21,312 nucleotides of DNA. Source: a virus. Both the position numbers and the translations under genes were made by a program. Shown here one piece after another: positions 1 to 6,641 of the stretch (within the stretch, counting starts at the first letter, position 1; every line of letters begins with the position of its first letter). The DNA is taken from positions 1-21,312 of IMG/VR virus record IMGVR_UViG_3300010885_021359. The stretch is one strand, 5' to 3'. Below the pieces are notes generated by a model. It saw only the letters and a program-made list of their open reading frames with translations. It was not told where the DNA came from and made no database searches.

Positions 1-1
1 T

Positions 2-79
2 AGGGGCGCTCCGCAGATGCAAGGGCAGTTTGCCTTTGCTGCTGCTTTGCAAAACAAAATTCGGGAGGAAAACACATGA
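2..79 (+). CDS. C-terminal end of an unidentified protein (5' partial)
   Basis: An open frame enters from the left edge and ends at TGA 77-79, overlapping the next gene's ATG (76-78) in the compact ATGA arrangement used throughout this genome. The visible 25 residues are rich in Ala, Gln and Phe and end in KIREENT. No domain can be recognised from so short a tail. That it is a real gene end is inferred from the absence of stops and the coupled junction; the next gene's SD lies inside this frame. Confidence 0.6.
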   Translation, partial: RGAPQMQGQFAFAAALQNKIREENT

Positions 80-291
80 GACATCTACGAGTACACGGAA
101 ACGAAAAGATATGGCGAGCCAAGCTGGTAGAAGAATACAACATTGATGACAAGCATCACAAGAATGCAATGGCGGCATTGATAGGGGACATCAAGGAACT
201 TGCACTGGTGCGCAACTACTACATTGACCGTGAAACAATTTCAAAGTTGTACGACAGACACATTTCATATCAGGAGAAGATCGGTGCTTGA
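76..291 (+). CDS. Hypothetical small phage protein (71 aa)
   Basis: Unrecognised 71-residue basic, mostly helical-looking protein with no Cys pairs, signal peptide or membrane segment. The ATG has a strong SD (GGGAGG, about 7 nt upstream) and overlaps the previous stop. Its stop lies inside the start of the next gene (GTG at 284), so the two are probably translationally coupled. It is the second gene of a rightward series leading into the ParB-like and helicase genes, so a role in early or replication functions is likely, but only by position. Confidence 0.75.
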   Translation: MRHLRVHGNEKIWRAKLVEEYNIDDKHHKNAMAALIGDIKELALVRNYYIDRETISKLYDRHISYQEKIGA

Positions 292-445
292 AGCAATCAG
301 AACATTCTTTGGCAAGCTGCGGGGAGACAGAGGCAACAGGCAGACAGTAGTGGAACAAGGAACATTGTGGCGCTGCACCAAGTGCCACATGATATTTACA
401 ACCAAGGAAGCAGGAGAAAAGCATGGGTGCAGTGAACGCATTTGA
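284..445 (+). CDS. Zinc-finger-like mini-protein (53 aa, GTG start)
   Basis: A 53-residue frame fills the gap between two clear genes. The GTG at 284 has SD AGGAGA at 272-277 (6 nt spacing) inside the preceding gene. The C-terminal half carries Cys-x2-Cys (CTKC) followed about 13 residues later by His-x-Cys (KHGC), a plausible C2HC zinc site. The N-terminal half is basic. It overlaps the preceding gene by 8 nt and the following one by 23 nt. The frame also stays open upstream to about position 200, but that part is antisense-like shadow of the 76-291 gene. The function is unknown; nucleic-acid or protein binding through the zinc site is inferred. Confidence 0.6.
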   Translation: MLEAIRTFFGKLRGDRGNRQTVVEQGTLWRCTKCHMIFTTKEAGEKHGCSERI

Positions 446-854
446 TTGGAAAGCATTTACCGATGAAGAACACGCAAGGCGAGGAGATCCTTTTGCCGAC
501 ATCAAGCGCAATGCAGTCATCAGCGCAAGCGTATCGGAGGGAATACATAAGCTGCGGGAAAAGAATCCGGGGCATGGCACCGTCCACGGCATCAGCGCCA
601 AGAGGTTAAACATCAAAGCGCCTGAGATGATGGGTGGGGCGCGACCGAATTCAGGAAGGCGACTACCCAAGATTGATGAGCGCAGAGCCATGTCGCTGCT
701 CAATCAAGGACTGACCAAAAAGTTAATTGCAGAGAAATTTGGCGTACCCTACAAATCAATGCTGACATTTTTTAAAAAAAAGGGCGCACAAAAATTGCGG
801 GGAGAGTATGAGTGGACAGGCAAATACAAAAAGGAGAATTCATGCACAACGTGA
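423..854 (+). CDS. Helix-turn-helix DNA-binding phage protein
   Basis: A 143-residue protein. Residues about 70-83 hold a GGARPNSGRR segment like the GGARPGAGRP motif common near the N-termini of small terminases and other phage DNA-binding proteins. Residues about 86-118 read as a resolvase/HTH_7-type helix-turn-helix (RRAMSLLNQGLTKKLIAEKF, then GVPYKSM). The C-terminus is strongly basic. SD AGGAG precedes the ATG. It overlaps its neighbours on both sides (284-445 and 842-1009), so it is part of the same transcript. It may be a transcriptional regulator or replication accessory factor. It is unlikely to be the small terminase, because a better terS candidate precedes terL at 11218. Confidence 0.75.
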   Translation: MGAVNAFDWKAFTDEEHARRGDPFADIKRNAVISASVSEGIHKLREKNPGHGTVHGISAKRLNIKAPEMMGGARPNSGRRLPKIDERRAMSLLNQGLTKKLIAEKFGVPYKSMLTFFKKKGAQKLRGEYEWTGKYKKENSCTT

Positions 855-1009
855 ACAAGGTAAGGACAGCGTTTGAAGGCTGGGCTACTGCAAGGGGAAG
901 GGTTGAACAGCTTAAATGGCTGGGCAACAGGTATGACCATCCAAGAATTCAATCTCAATGGATTGCTTTTCTGATGGGCTGGACAATGTGTAATAACCAA
1001 AAAGGATAA
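842..1009 (+). CDS. Hypothetical small phage protein (55 aa)
   Basis: The frame is open from 812, but the ATG at 842 is preferred because AAGGAGAA sits just upstream; the earlier ATG has no SD. The product is 55 residues, Trp- and aromatic-rich, with the stretch RYDHPRIQSQWIAFLMGW near the C-terminus. It resembles small conserved phage proteins of unknown role. No membrane segment or zinc motif is visible. It overlaps the HTH gene by 13 nt and is followed 2 nt later by the ParB-like gene, implying coupled expression. Confidence 0.7.
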   Translation: MHNVNKVRTAFEGWATARGRVEQLKWLGNRYDHPRIQSQWIAFLMGWTMCNNQKG

Positions 1010-1011
1010 AA

Positions 1012-1803
1012 ATGTTTAACATCGAATTAATTAGAATAGACAAGGGAACTCAATCACGCATAGCCATCAGTCAGGAGACAGTTGATGACTACGCCAGACA
1101 CATGGAAGATGGGACAAAGTTTCCTCCAGTCGTAGTATTTCATGATGGAGTTGAGTACTATTTGGCAGACGGATTCCATCGCTACTTTGCTACCCGTAAG
1201 CTCAATCGGGACAGTATTGACACCGACATCGTCAAGGGTACGCTGCGGGAAGCTATTTTCTATAGCCTGAAGGCCAACAAAGCGCACGGCCTACGTCCAT
1301 CCATTGAAGACAAACGCAACAGCGTTACCAAGATGCTGACTGACCACGAATGGAAACTATGGGCAGACCGAGAAATCGCACGGCATTGCGGCGTTTCCCA
1401 TGTGTTCGTTGCCAAAATGAGAAAAGAAGTATCTGGCGGCAAAGTGCAGACCACCCGCAAATTTAAAGGCAAGGGTGGTAACGTTTCTACCTTTACCAAT
1501 CATCAGCCTGAGCCAGAGCCAGAGGCACCAGCCTATGACGAGAAGCAGGAAATGATGGAAGCCCTGATTGCTGAGAATGAAAAGCTGGCTGAGCAGTTGG
1601 CGATTGCAAGCATAGACGGCACAGTAGACGAAAAAGACTTAGCTGAAACCCTTATCAAAGAGCAGAAGGAAGAGATTCGGATACTCAAGATTGAGATGGT
1701 TGCCGTCAAGAAGAGTAGGGATATGTTCCAGTCTGAGAACGCACAGCTCAAGAAGCAGGTTGCCATGCTGCAAAAGAAACTGAAGGCGCAAGAAGATGCT
1801 TGA
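1012..1803 (+). CDS. ParB-like domain protein with HTH and coiled-coil tail
   Basis: A 263-residue protein. Residues about 5-90 match the ParB/sulfiredoxin fold: the 'SRIAIS...VDDYARHMEDG' segment, PPVVVF, and the signature ADGFHRYFA (GFHR at 54-57), the nucleotide-binding motif of ParB N-terminal domains. Residues about 118-138 form a HTH (DREIARHCGVSHVFVAKMR). After a linker rich in Pro and Glu, residues about 180-260 form a long charged coiled coil, unlike the compact dimerisation domain of chromosomal ParB. Phage ParB-like proteins are varied: regulators, partition factors or nucleases. The final 8 nt overlap the helicase gene. It carries one copy of the GGTAACG motif within its own coding sequence (1477). 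Confidence 0.85.
   Translation: MFNIELIRIDKGTQSRIAISQETVDDYARHMEDGTKFPPVVVFHDGVEYYLADGFHRYFATRKLNRDSIDTDIVKGTLREAIFYSLKANKAHGLRPSIEDKRNSVTKMLTDHEWKLWADREIARHCGVSHVFVAKMRKEVSGGKVQTTRKFKGKGGNVSTFTNHQPEPEPEAPAYDEKQEMMEALIAENEKLAEQLAIASIDGTVDEKDLAETLIKEQKEEIRILKIEMVAVKKSRDMFQSENAQLKKQVAMLQKKLKAQEDA
1477..1489 (+). promoter_or_regulatory. GGTAACGNTNCYA motif in ParB-like gene
   Basis: GGTAACGTTTCTA, within the ParB-like coding sequence. It is preceded by GGT, as in the two structured repeats upstream of terL. Together with the sites at 3551, 4415, 5204, 12242 and 12291 it makes six exact matches to one motif in 21 kb. Function as a binding site is inferred. Confidence 0.4.
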
Positions 1804-3268
1804 ACTACGGGGCTATCAGGCTGATACCTTGGAAGCACTGCGTTTAGGGTTTGCCAGAGGCGAACGAGCGCAGATTCTTTATGCCCCTACGGGGGCAGGG
1901 AAGACAGAGATGGCTATTGCCTTACTTGAAGCCACCCGAAAGAAGGGTAACAGGGCGGCAATGCTGCTCGACCGGATCATTCTTTGCGACCAGACCAGCC
2001 AACGATTGGAAAAGTATTCCATTGACCACGGAGTGATGCAGTCAGGCCACTGGAGGTACAGACCGCATGAACGAATCCAAGTCTGCTCTGCTCAAACCTT
2101 GGAGAGAAAGGGAGAATTTCCCGGACTTAACCTACTGATCGTTGACGAGGCGCACCAGACACGGCAGCAGACGATGGAGTTCATTCGGAACAATCCTGAC
2201 ATCAGAGTAATCGGTCTGACCGCTACGCCATTCACCAAAGGATTGGGCAAGACATACACCAATGTGATTTCTACCGTGACCACCAAGCAGTTAGTCGATC
2301 AGAGTGTTCTTGTCCCGCTGAAAGTGTTTATATCAAAAGAGATAGACATGACTGGCGCAAAGAAAGTAGCTGGTGAGTGGAGTCAGACTGAGGCCACGAC
2401 AAGGGGCATGAAGATCACAGGCGACATCGTATCGGAGTGGGTAAAGAAAACCCATGAGATATTTGGCAAACCAGCCAAGACGATTGTGTTCTGCTCGGGC
2501 GTGAACCACGGCGCAGACTTGGCAAGGAAGTTTGCAGAGCAGGGCTACAACTTTATATCCGTCAGCTACAGGGACGATGAGACATTCAAGCGTGATGTGA
2601 TTGAAGACTTCGGCAAGCCTGACACAGAGATTCATGGCCTCATAGCCACCGACATCCTGACCAAAGGGTTTGATGTGCCTGATGTGATGATCGGCATATC
2701 GGCAAGGCCATTCAGCAAATCCTTGTCATCCCATATCCAGCAGATGGGGCGCATCATGCGCGGCTGCGAGGGCAAAGAGTTTGCTGTTTGGCTGGATCAC
2801 TCAGGCAACTACCTGAGATTCCGTGCTGATTGGGAAGATGTATTTGAGAACGGCGTGGACAAGCTGGACGATGGCAAAGAGAAAACCAAGCCAGAGCCAA
2901 CAGACAAGGAGAAAGAAGCGGCAAAGTGTCCAGCCTGTGGATCTTTGTGGCCTTCCAATTCGGATGCTTGCAGTAACTGCGGTCATGTGCGCGAGAGAAG
3001 AAACAAAATCGTGGAATTGCCGGGTGAATTACAGGAACTCAAAGGCACCATGACCAAGGCTGACAAGCAGGACTGGTGGTCGCAGCTACAGTGGTATGTC
3101 AAATCTCAGGGCTGGTCGAATGGTCGCGCAGCCCATGTGTACAGGGATAAGTTTGGCGTATGGCCTCGCGGCTTGTCGGACACAGCCGCAGTACCTACCG
3201 CTGAAGTTGTCAAGTTTATAGACAAGGGCATCAAAGCCTACATTCGGCAGATGAAAAAGGGGCGGTAA
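1796..3268 (+). CDS. Superfamily 2 DNA/RNA helicase with zinc ribbon
   Basis: A 490-residue SF2 helicase in the RadD/type III restriction-like group. Visible motifs: RGYQ near the N-terminus (5-8), Walker A PTGAGKT (31-37), DEAH (117-120), motif III TATP (142-145), second RecA domain with ATDILTKGFDVP (284-295), and motif VI QQMGRIMRG (315-323) with the arginine finger. A charged linker leads to a four-Cys zinc ribbon (C378, C381, C392, C395) and a Trp-rich C-terminal domain, probably DNA-binding. It overlaps the ParB-like gene by 8 nt and abuts the Cys-rich gene through TAATG. The likely role is strand separation or branch processing in phage replication or recombination. No nuclease domain is seen. 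Confidence 0.92.
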   Translation: MLELRGYQADTLEALRLGFARGERAQILYAPTGAGKTEMAIALLEATRKKGNRAAMLLDRIILCDQTSQRLEKYSIDHGVMQSGHWRYRPHERIQVCSAQTLERKGEFPGLNLLIVDEAHQTRQQTMEFIRNNPDIRVIGLTATPFTKGLGKTYTNVISTVTTKQLVDQSVLVPLKVFISKEIDMTGAKKVAGEWSQTEATTRGMKITGDIVSEWVKKTHEIFGKPAKTIVFCSGVNHGADLARKFAEQGYNFISVSYRDDETFKRDVIEDFGKPDTEIHGLIATDILTKGFDVPDVMIGISARPFSKSLSSHIQQMGRIMRGCEGKEFAVWLDHSGNYLRFRADWEDVFENGVDKLDDGKEKTKPEPTDKEKEAAKCPACGSLWPSNSDACSNCGHVRERRNKIVELPGELQELKGTMTKADKQDWWSQLQWYVKSQGWSNGRAAHVYRDKFGVWPRGLSDTAAVPTAEVVKFIDKGIKAYIRQMKKGR

Positions 3269-3498
3269 TGAACAAGCCGTGTGATCTTTGCCCATGCAAG
3301 CCAACTACTCCTGAGTTGCATCGCGGCATTTTGCGAAGCGTGATGGCTGAGATTAAAAAGTCGGATGGCTTTCCTTGCCACCACCTACATCCAGAAGCTC
3401 ATGCGCTGAGCGAGACAGCGGTCGGATCGGATGGAAAGTTTTACATGACAGACTGTGTTGGCTACAAATTATGGGGATTGAACGATGGATTTAATTGA
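3268..3498 (+). CDS. Cys/His-rich small protein (76 aa)
   Basis: A 76-residue protein starting in a TAATG overlap with the helicase. It has six Cys and several His: CDLCPC at residues 5-10, FPCHHLHP in the middle and DCVGYKLW near the end. This suggests a zinc or Fe-S site. A conserved-looking HRGILRSV helix lies between the clusters. Its last 14 nt overlap the TOPRIM gene. The location between helicase and primase fragment suggests a DNA-metabolism accessory factor; no specific activity can be assigned. Confidence 0.75.
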   Translation: MNKPCDLCPCKPTTPELHRGILRSVMAEIKKSDGFPCHHLHPEAHALSETAVGSDGKFYMTDCVGYKLWGLNDGFN

Positions 3499-4294
3499 TT
3501 TCTGTCGGACGCAGGGCATCATGATTGATACGCCTCCACCGATTGGATACTGGAAGCGTTACCACACAGTTGACCATCCCAACAAAAGGAATGGGGCAGT
3601 TAAGTTCATGGGCGACCATGCCTTTGTCCAGAACCATGCCACTGATACAGAAGTTTCCGTATGGAAGCCTGACTCAATCAATGAGAGTGGACGCAGGGAC
3701 TATGCTCGGCTGGCGCAACAGGCTGAGCAGGAAAAGATTCGGATGCAGGAAAAGGCAGCAGCCAAGGCAAGGGATATGCTCAACGCATCAGTCCTGACCA
3801 CCCATCCATACCTGAAGTCCAAAGGATTTCCGGATGAACAAGGATGGGTAAACGATAAGAAGCTGGTCATTCCTGTTCGGCTGGATGGTGAGCTGGTCGG
3901 GTGCCAAGTGATAGACGAGGCAGGGGATAAGAAGTTTCTGTATGGTCAAAGGACATCAGGGGCATCGTTTGATTTCGATAACAAGGGGAAACATTACCAT
4001 TGTGAGGGCTACGCCACAGGCTTATCGTTGCGTCATGCGCTGCGGAGTTTGAAGCGCAACTATGTGATCCATGTTTGCTTTTCGGCTGGTAACTTGTTGA
4101 AGCTGGCGCAGAAATTCGGAGGGTTCGTGATTGCGGATAACGATGCAAGCGGGACGGGGGAGAGGGTTGCGAAGCAAACAGGCTTGCCTTATTGGATGAG
4201 TGAAGTAGTAGGCGAGGATGCCAATGATGCTCATCAAAGGCTTGGGCTATTCAAATTCACCCAAAGCCTTACTAAATCATTGCCTATACGATGA
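3485..4294 (+). CDS. TOPRIM-domain primase-like protein (stand-alone)
   Basis: A 269-residue protein. The N-terminal ~60 residues (WKRYHTVDHPNKRNGAVKFMG) resemble the region ahead of the catalytic domain in phage and plasmid primases, but without a Cys zinc finger. Residues 65-105 form a charged helix. Residues about 168-252 form a TOPRIM fold: catalytic Glu in HCEGYATG (E174), the DxD pair in IADNDASGTG (D218, D220), and the downstream EDANDAH seen in DnaG/gp4-like primases. Those proteins usually continue into a helicase or primase C-domain. Here the protein stops after TOPRIM, so the helicase function is separate, perhaps the SF2 gene upstream. The last 18 nt overlap the convergent gene at 4277. 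Confidence 0.85.
   Translation: MDLIDFCRTQGIMIDTPPPIGYWKRYHTVDHPNKRNGAVKFMGDHAFVQNHATDTEVSVWKPDSINESGRRDYARLAQQAEQEKIRMQEKAAAKARDMLNASVLTTHPYLKSKGFPDEQGWVNDKKLVIPVRLDGELVGCQVIDEAGDKKFLYGQRTSGASFDFDNKGKHYHCEGYATGLSLRHALRSLKRNYVIHVCFSAGNLLKLAQKFGGFVIADNDASGTGERVAKQTGLPYWMSEVVGEDANDAHQRLGLFKFTQSLTKSLPIR
3551..3563 (-). promoter_or_regulatory. GGTAACGNTNCYA motif in TOPRIM gene
   Basis: Reverse-strand GGTAACGCTTCCA, identical over 13 nt to the copy at 12242-12254 although the two lie nearly 9 kb apart in unrelated contexts. It lies in the 5' part of the TOPRIM gene. Confidence 0.4.
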
Positions 4295-4483
4295 CAAGGT
4301 ACAGGGTTCAACATAAACATTATCGGTCATCTTCTCAAGGATCATCAGACCCTCAAGAATTTCCATACCAAGGTGAAAAGAATGTTCACCCTGTCCCACA
4401 TATTCGGTTCGGACGGTAACGATACCATTCTCATCTTCCATGAGGAACACGGCGAACAAAGTTTTGGCTGGTTTCTGTTTCAT
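4277..4483 (-). CDS. Hypothetical protein (68 aa), last gene of leftward cluster
   Basis: Unrecognised 68-residue protein with an N-terminal beta-rich half (KTLFAVFLMEDENGIVTVRTEYV) and a Met/Leu-rich helix. Its ATG overlaps the stop of the upstream leftward gene. Its 3' end overlaps the convergent TOPRIM gene by 18 nt. The SD is weak, so translation probably depends on coupling. A GGTAACGATACCA motif (4415-4427) lies inside it. It marks the end of the leftward cluster; no terminator is visible past it. Confidence 0.7.
   Translation of the reverse strand: MKQKPAKTLFAVFLMEDENGIVTVRTEYVGQGEHSFHLGMEILEGLMILEKMTDNVYVEPCTLSSYRQ
4415..4427 (+). promoter_or_regulatory. GGTAACGNTNCYA motif in 4277 gene
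   Basis: GGTAACGATACCA inside the last leftward gene, antisense to its coding direction. A one-mismatch relative, GGCAACGATACCA, lies at 4567-4579 in the next gene. Confidence 0.35.
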
Positions 4484-4665
4484 TTGCCTGTGGCAATCTC
4501 TGTTTTGATGTAGTCGGAAAAAATCTGCACGATTTGCTTTTCAATTTCGTCTGAAAAATACTCCTCGGCAACGATACCATCATCATGCCCTAGTCTGCGG
4601 AGAATACTGCTAATGGCTGCATCCAAACCAGCAGTAGCGATGATTTCAATTTGTCTGTCGTTCAT
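4480..4665 (-). CDS. Hypothetical protein (61 aa)
   Basis: A 61-residue acidic, helical-looking protein with no recognised domain. The start has a good SD (GGAGG about 3-5 nt upstream) and overlaps the preceding gene's stop by 4 nt (ATGA), as does its own stop with the next gene. The central segment ILRRLGHDDGIVAEEYFSDE contains no catalytic signature. It is a member of the leftward small-gene cluster. Confidence 0.7.
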   Translation of the reverse strand: MNDRQIEIIATAGLDAAISSILRRLGHDDGIVAEEYFSDEIEKQIVQIFSDYIKTEIATGK

Positions 4666-4844
4666 TGTCCCTCCGCTATCTGTGCTGCGGCTGCCTTGGA
4701 TGCGGCAACCTGTTCCTCTGTCATTCCTTGCGCTATTACTACGGCAAGCATGGTAGCCAAAAGGCTTTTATGCTCAGTCTCTGCTGTGAGTGAAAGAATC
4801 AAGGCTTGGGTGAGGGCTTGTGTTCGGCTGATAGTTTCAGTCAT
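4662..4844 (-). CDS. Hypothetical Ala-rich helical protein (60 aa)
   Basis: A 60-residue protein rich in Ala, Thr, Glu and Gln, predicted by eye to be almost entirely helical. One hydrophobic stretch (LLATMLAVVIAQGM) is too short and interrupted for a confident membrane segment. GGAG lies 5 nt before the ATG. Stop and next start overlap by 4 nt. The function is unknown. Confidence 0.65.
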   Translation of the reverse strand: MTETISRTQALTQALILSLTAETEHKSLLATMLAVVIAQGMTEEQVAASKAAAAQIAEGQ

Positions 4845-4846
4845 GG

Positions 4847-5020
4847 TTACTCCAAAATAAGATCTTTGAATTCTTGATTGCGCTCTTGTTCAGTAGAAAA
4901 CCACCATACATCAGTAGTTTCTAAATAATCATCGTCATCGTCCAGCTCAATGGCTTCTATGCCATAGGGATAGTCGGGATGCTTAAGATCTTCAACCTTA
5001 ATGTAGTTAATGTGTGTCAT
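4847..5020 (-). CDS. Hypothetical acidic mini-protein (57 aa)
   Basis: An open frame of 57 codons fills the space between its neighbours. ATG at 5018-5020 (reverse), stop at 4847-4849. SD AAGGAAG lies about 6 nt upstream. The product is very acidic, with a run of five Asp (LDDDDDYLE) and paired Trp (DVWWFSTEQE). Such negatively charged mini-proteins in phages sometimes mimic DNA, but nothing specific supports that here. The 2-nt gap to the next gene and the SD support it as real. Confidence 0.7.
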   Translation of the reverse strand: MTHINYIKVEDLKHPDYPYGIEAIELDDDDDYLETTDVWWFSTEQERNQEFKDLILE

Positions 5021-5029
5021 GCTGCTTCC

Positions 5030-5524
5030 TTAAAATAAACAAACTTGGCAACTGGAAAAATTCGCACGATAGATAATCGTGGTGTCTGTTTCGCTAATTT
5101 TTTTGCCAGCAGACTTGCTCATGTTCATGTTCTGCTCATTCAATGGGCGCAGCTTTGAATCGGTGTAGTCAAAGTCCAACACCTTGCGGGTACCCTTTTC
5201 AATGGTAACGATTCCATTGCCACAGCCTCGGTACTTTTTCTCAAGCAGCTCAGTTGGGATGGAATAAACATTCTTGTTTGTCTCCCTGTTCTTCAAAATT
5301 TGCTCAATGGCTTTATCAACATACTTCTGCATAACTTCATCAGGCTGTTCGGCTGATAACTTGTCATCGTGCAGGAACATGGCAAGCAGTCGGGGAAAGT
5401 TGGAAATCTCTTGACCTTCAAGGGCGAAGCCCTTCAGCATTGGCATGATCTGAGTTACTTTACCCATCAGGGCAATAGCCATAACATCAATCGCACTCCA
5501 TTTTTTTTCATAATCTTTAAACAT
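5030..5524 (-). CDS. Hypothetical protein (164 aa)
   Basis: A 164-residue protein of no recognised family. The ATG at 5522-5524 is chosen over the one 12 codons upstream because AAGGAGAG precedes it. The N-terminal half is hydrophobic and helical (IDVMAIALMGKVTQIMPMLK); the middle is charged. The C-terminal third is beta-like with KKYRGCGNGIVTIEKG and ends with Cys (SSCQVCLF). It overlaps the next gene upstream by 8 nt. A GGTAACGATTCCA motif lies within it. Confidence 0.8.
   Translation of the reverse strand: MFKDYEKKWSAIDVMAIALMGKVTQIMPMLKGFALEGQEISNFPRLLAMFLHDDKLSAEQPDEVMQKYVDKAIEQILKNRETNKNVYSIPTELLEKKYRGCGNGIVTIEKGTRKVLDFDYTDSKLRPLNEQNMNMSKSAGKKISETDTTIIYRANFSSCQVCLF
5204..5216 (+). promoter_or_regulatory. 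GGTAACGNTNCYA motif in 5030 gene
   Basis: GGTAACGATTCCA, antisense to the 5030-5524 coding sequence. The flanking ATT/AAT bases extend the similarity to the 4415 copy. Confidence 0.35.
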
Positions 5525-6017
5525 TTGCGCTCTCCTTGTAAATTGATAAAGCCTCGTCAAAAGGCAAAAAATTCAAAACTTTTTTCGCTTTTAGGATTTC
5601 TTGCAAGCGGGTTTGGTTTAAATGGACTTTCAAATCAGTCGCTGGCATGGTCTTGGTTTCGTAAATCTTGCCGTCTTCCTTTTGGAAAAGAATCCGATTA
5701 GCCATTGCCCTTTTCAAGTCCTTTGCGTTTAACCATTCTTTGAGCAGTTCACCAAAAATAATTTCGTGCGTCTGGTGCATGACAAAAGGCTTATCTGTTT
5801 TCGGGTCGATCCATTCGCACACAATAGGCGGCAGCGTCTTGGCGTAGGCATCTATCTCTTGCGCTAATTGCCAAGGGGTTACATGGTCGGCACCACCTTG
5901 TCCGTCATTGCTTACCAATCCCTCTCGCTTGCCATTGATGTAAATGGTTGCCTCGTAGCAGCTTGTTTCATGGCTGGCAAACTCGCTGTACTTGATGTTT
6001 TTCAGTTCAATCTTCAT
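5517..6017 (-). CDS. Hypothetical conserved-type phage protein (166 aa)
   Basis: A 166-residue protein. The N-terminal part reads as a small beta-rich domain (MKIELKNIKYSEFASHETSC, then YEATIYINGKREGLVSNDGQ), a pattern I associate with uncharacterised phage proteins. The C-terminal part is helical and basic. SD AGAGGTGG precedes the ATG, which overlaps the upstream stop by 4 nt. One Cys-Glu-Trp (CEWID) and one His-rich stretch (VMHQTHE) are present but form no known site. Function unknown. Confidence 0.8.
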   Translation of the reverse strand: MKIELKNIKYSEFASHETSCYEATIYINGKREGLVSNDGQGGADHVTPWQLAQEIDAYAKTLPPIVCEWIDPKTDKPFVMHQTHEIIFGELLKEWLNAKDLKRAMANRILFQKEDGKIYETKTMPATDLKVHLNQTRLQEILKAKKVLNFLPFDEALSIYKESANV

Positions 6018-6193
6018 GCTGCCACCTCTTTCAGTTCTTCAACTTCGACAATGCACCAATCACCATCACCATCGTGCCTAAATTCAGATCCGTCTGCTTC
6101 CTTGGCATTCAGCCATGCTTGCCGTTCGTTCTCTGCCTTTATTTCCAGCGTGAAATAGGTAATGCTTGAGGCAAGTACTTTGTAGGTTTTCAT
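6014..6193 (-). CDS. Small DpnD/PcfM-like protein (59 aa), paralogue of the next gene
   Basis: A 59-residue protein. The ATG at 6191-6193 is used because AAGGAGG lies 6 nt upstream; a longer frame from 6226 lacks support. The layout MKTYKVLASSITYFTLEIKA, then ENERQAWLNAKE, is a beta-beta-alpha unit like the DpnD/PcfM-like family, in which a short beta hairpin is followed by an AxxxEAxxxA helix. The adjacent gene at 6190 has the same plan, suggesting tandem duplication. The role is unknown; the family assignment is tentative. Confidence 0.75.
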   Translation of the reverse strand: MKTYKVLASSITYFTLEIKAENERQAWLNAKEADGSEFRHDGDGDWCIVEVEELKEVAA

Positions 6194-6438
6194 GCTGCCT
6201 CCTTGTTCAGTTCTTCGCATCGGCACCCAAAGCCATCAAATGCAGGGCAGTCGAAATGATGCTTATCTTCCAGCTCATCCACTTGGTTAATGAATTCCTC
6301 AGCGTGTACTACATCGTAGTTTTCGCTGCCTGTGAATTCTTCCTCTGCTATATCCTCGGCTTCATCTTTGCTGTTGGCTTCGACCTCCAGCCGATAAACT
6401 TGATGCTCAATCCGTACATAATGGACTAGGTATTTCAT
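6190..6438 (-). CDS. Small DpnD/PcfM-like protein (82 aa)
   Basis: An 82-residue protein beginning MKYLVHYVRIEHQVYRLEVE followed by ANSKDEAEDIAEEEF, the same beta-hairpin plus EA-helix layout as its downstream neighbour. It has an added C-terminal tail containing three Cys (HFDCPAFDGFGCRCEEL) that could bind a metal. The ATG overlaps the upstream stop by 4 nt; AAAGGGC is a moderate SD. Acidic overall. Function unknown. Confidence 0.75.
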   Translation of the reverse strand: MKYLVHYVRIEHQVYRLEVEANSKDEAEDIAEEEFTGSENYDVVHAEEFINQVDELEDKHHFDCPAFDGFGCRCEELNKEAA

Positions 6439-6641
6439 GCTGATGCCCTTTCAAAAAATTCGTTTAACAAACCCGCATCTTGGAGGGCGCATTCAATGTT
6501 AAAGACAAAATCACTTAGACTCTTGGTCATTTCCGTGCCGCTTTCATCGTATGCACGGCGCAAGGAATCCACAAGATAAAGAGCAGACTCTGCATCTCCG
6601 TGGAAAGTCAGGGCTTTTTCTTTTGCGTAGATGATTTTCAT
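6435..6641 (-). CDS. Hypothetical protein (68 aa)
   Basis: A 68-residue, largely helical protein with a short N-terminal beta segment (MKIIYAKEKALTFHGDAESA) and conserved-looking YLVDSLRRAYDESG. SD AAGGAGT lies 5 nt before the ATG. It overlaps the genes on both sides by 4 nt. No known domain. Confidence 0.72.
   Translation of the reverse strand: MKIIYAKEKALTFHGDAESALYLVDSLRRAYDESGTEMTKSLSDFVFNIECALQDAGLLNEFFERASA

Noticed and set aside
191-703. 170-codon minus-strand frame opposite the first rightward genes
   Set aside because: Antisense to three SD-supported, overlapping rightward genes; its product has no domain and no SD-supported start.
4847-5020. DNA-mimic anti-restriction protein
   Set aside because: The Asp run is suggestive, but the 57-aa protein has no similarity to a known mimic; acidity alone is not enough.
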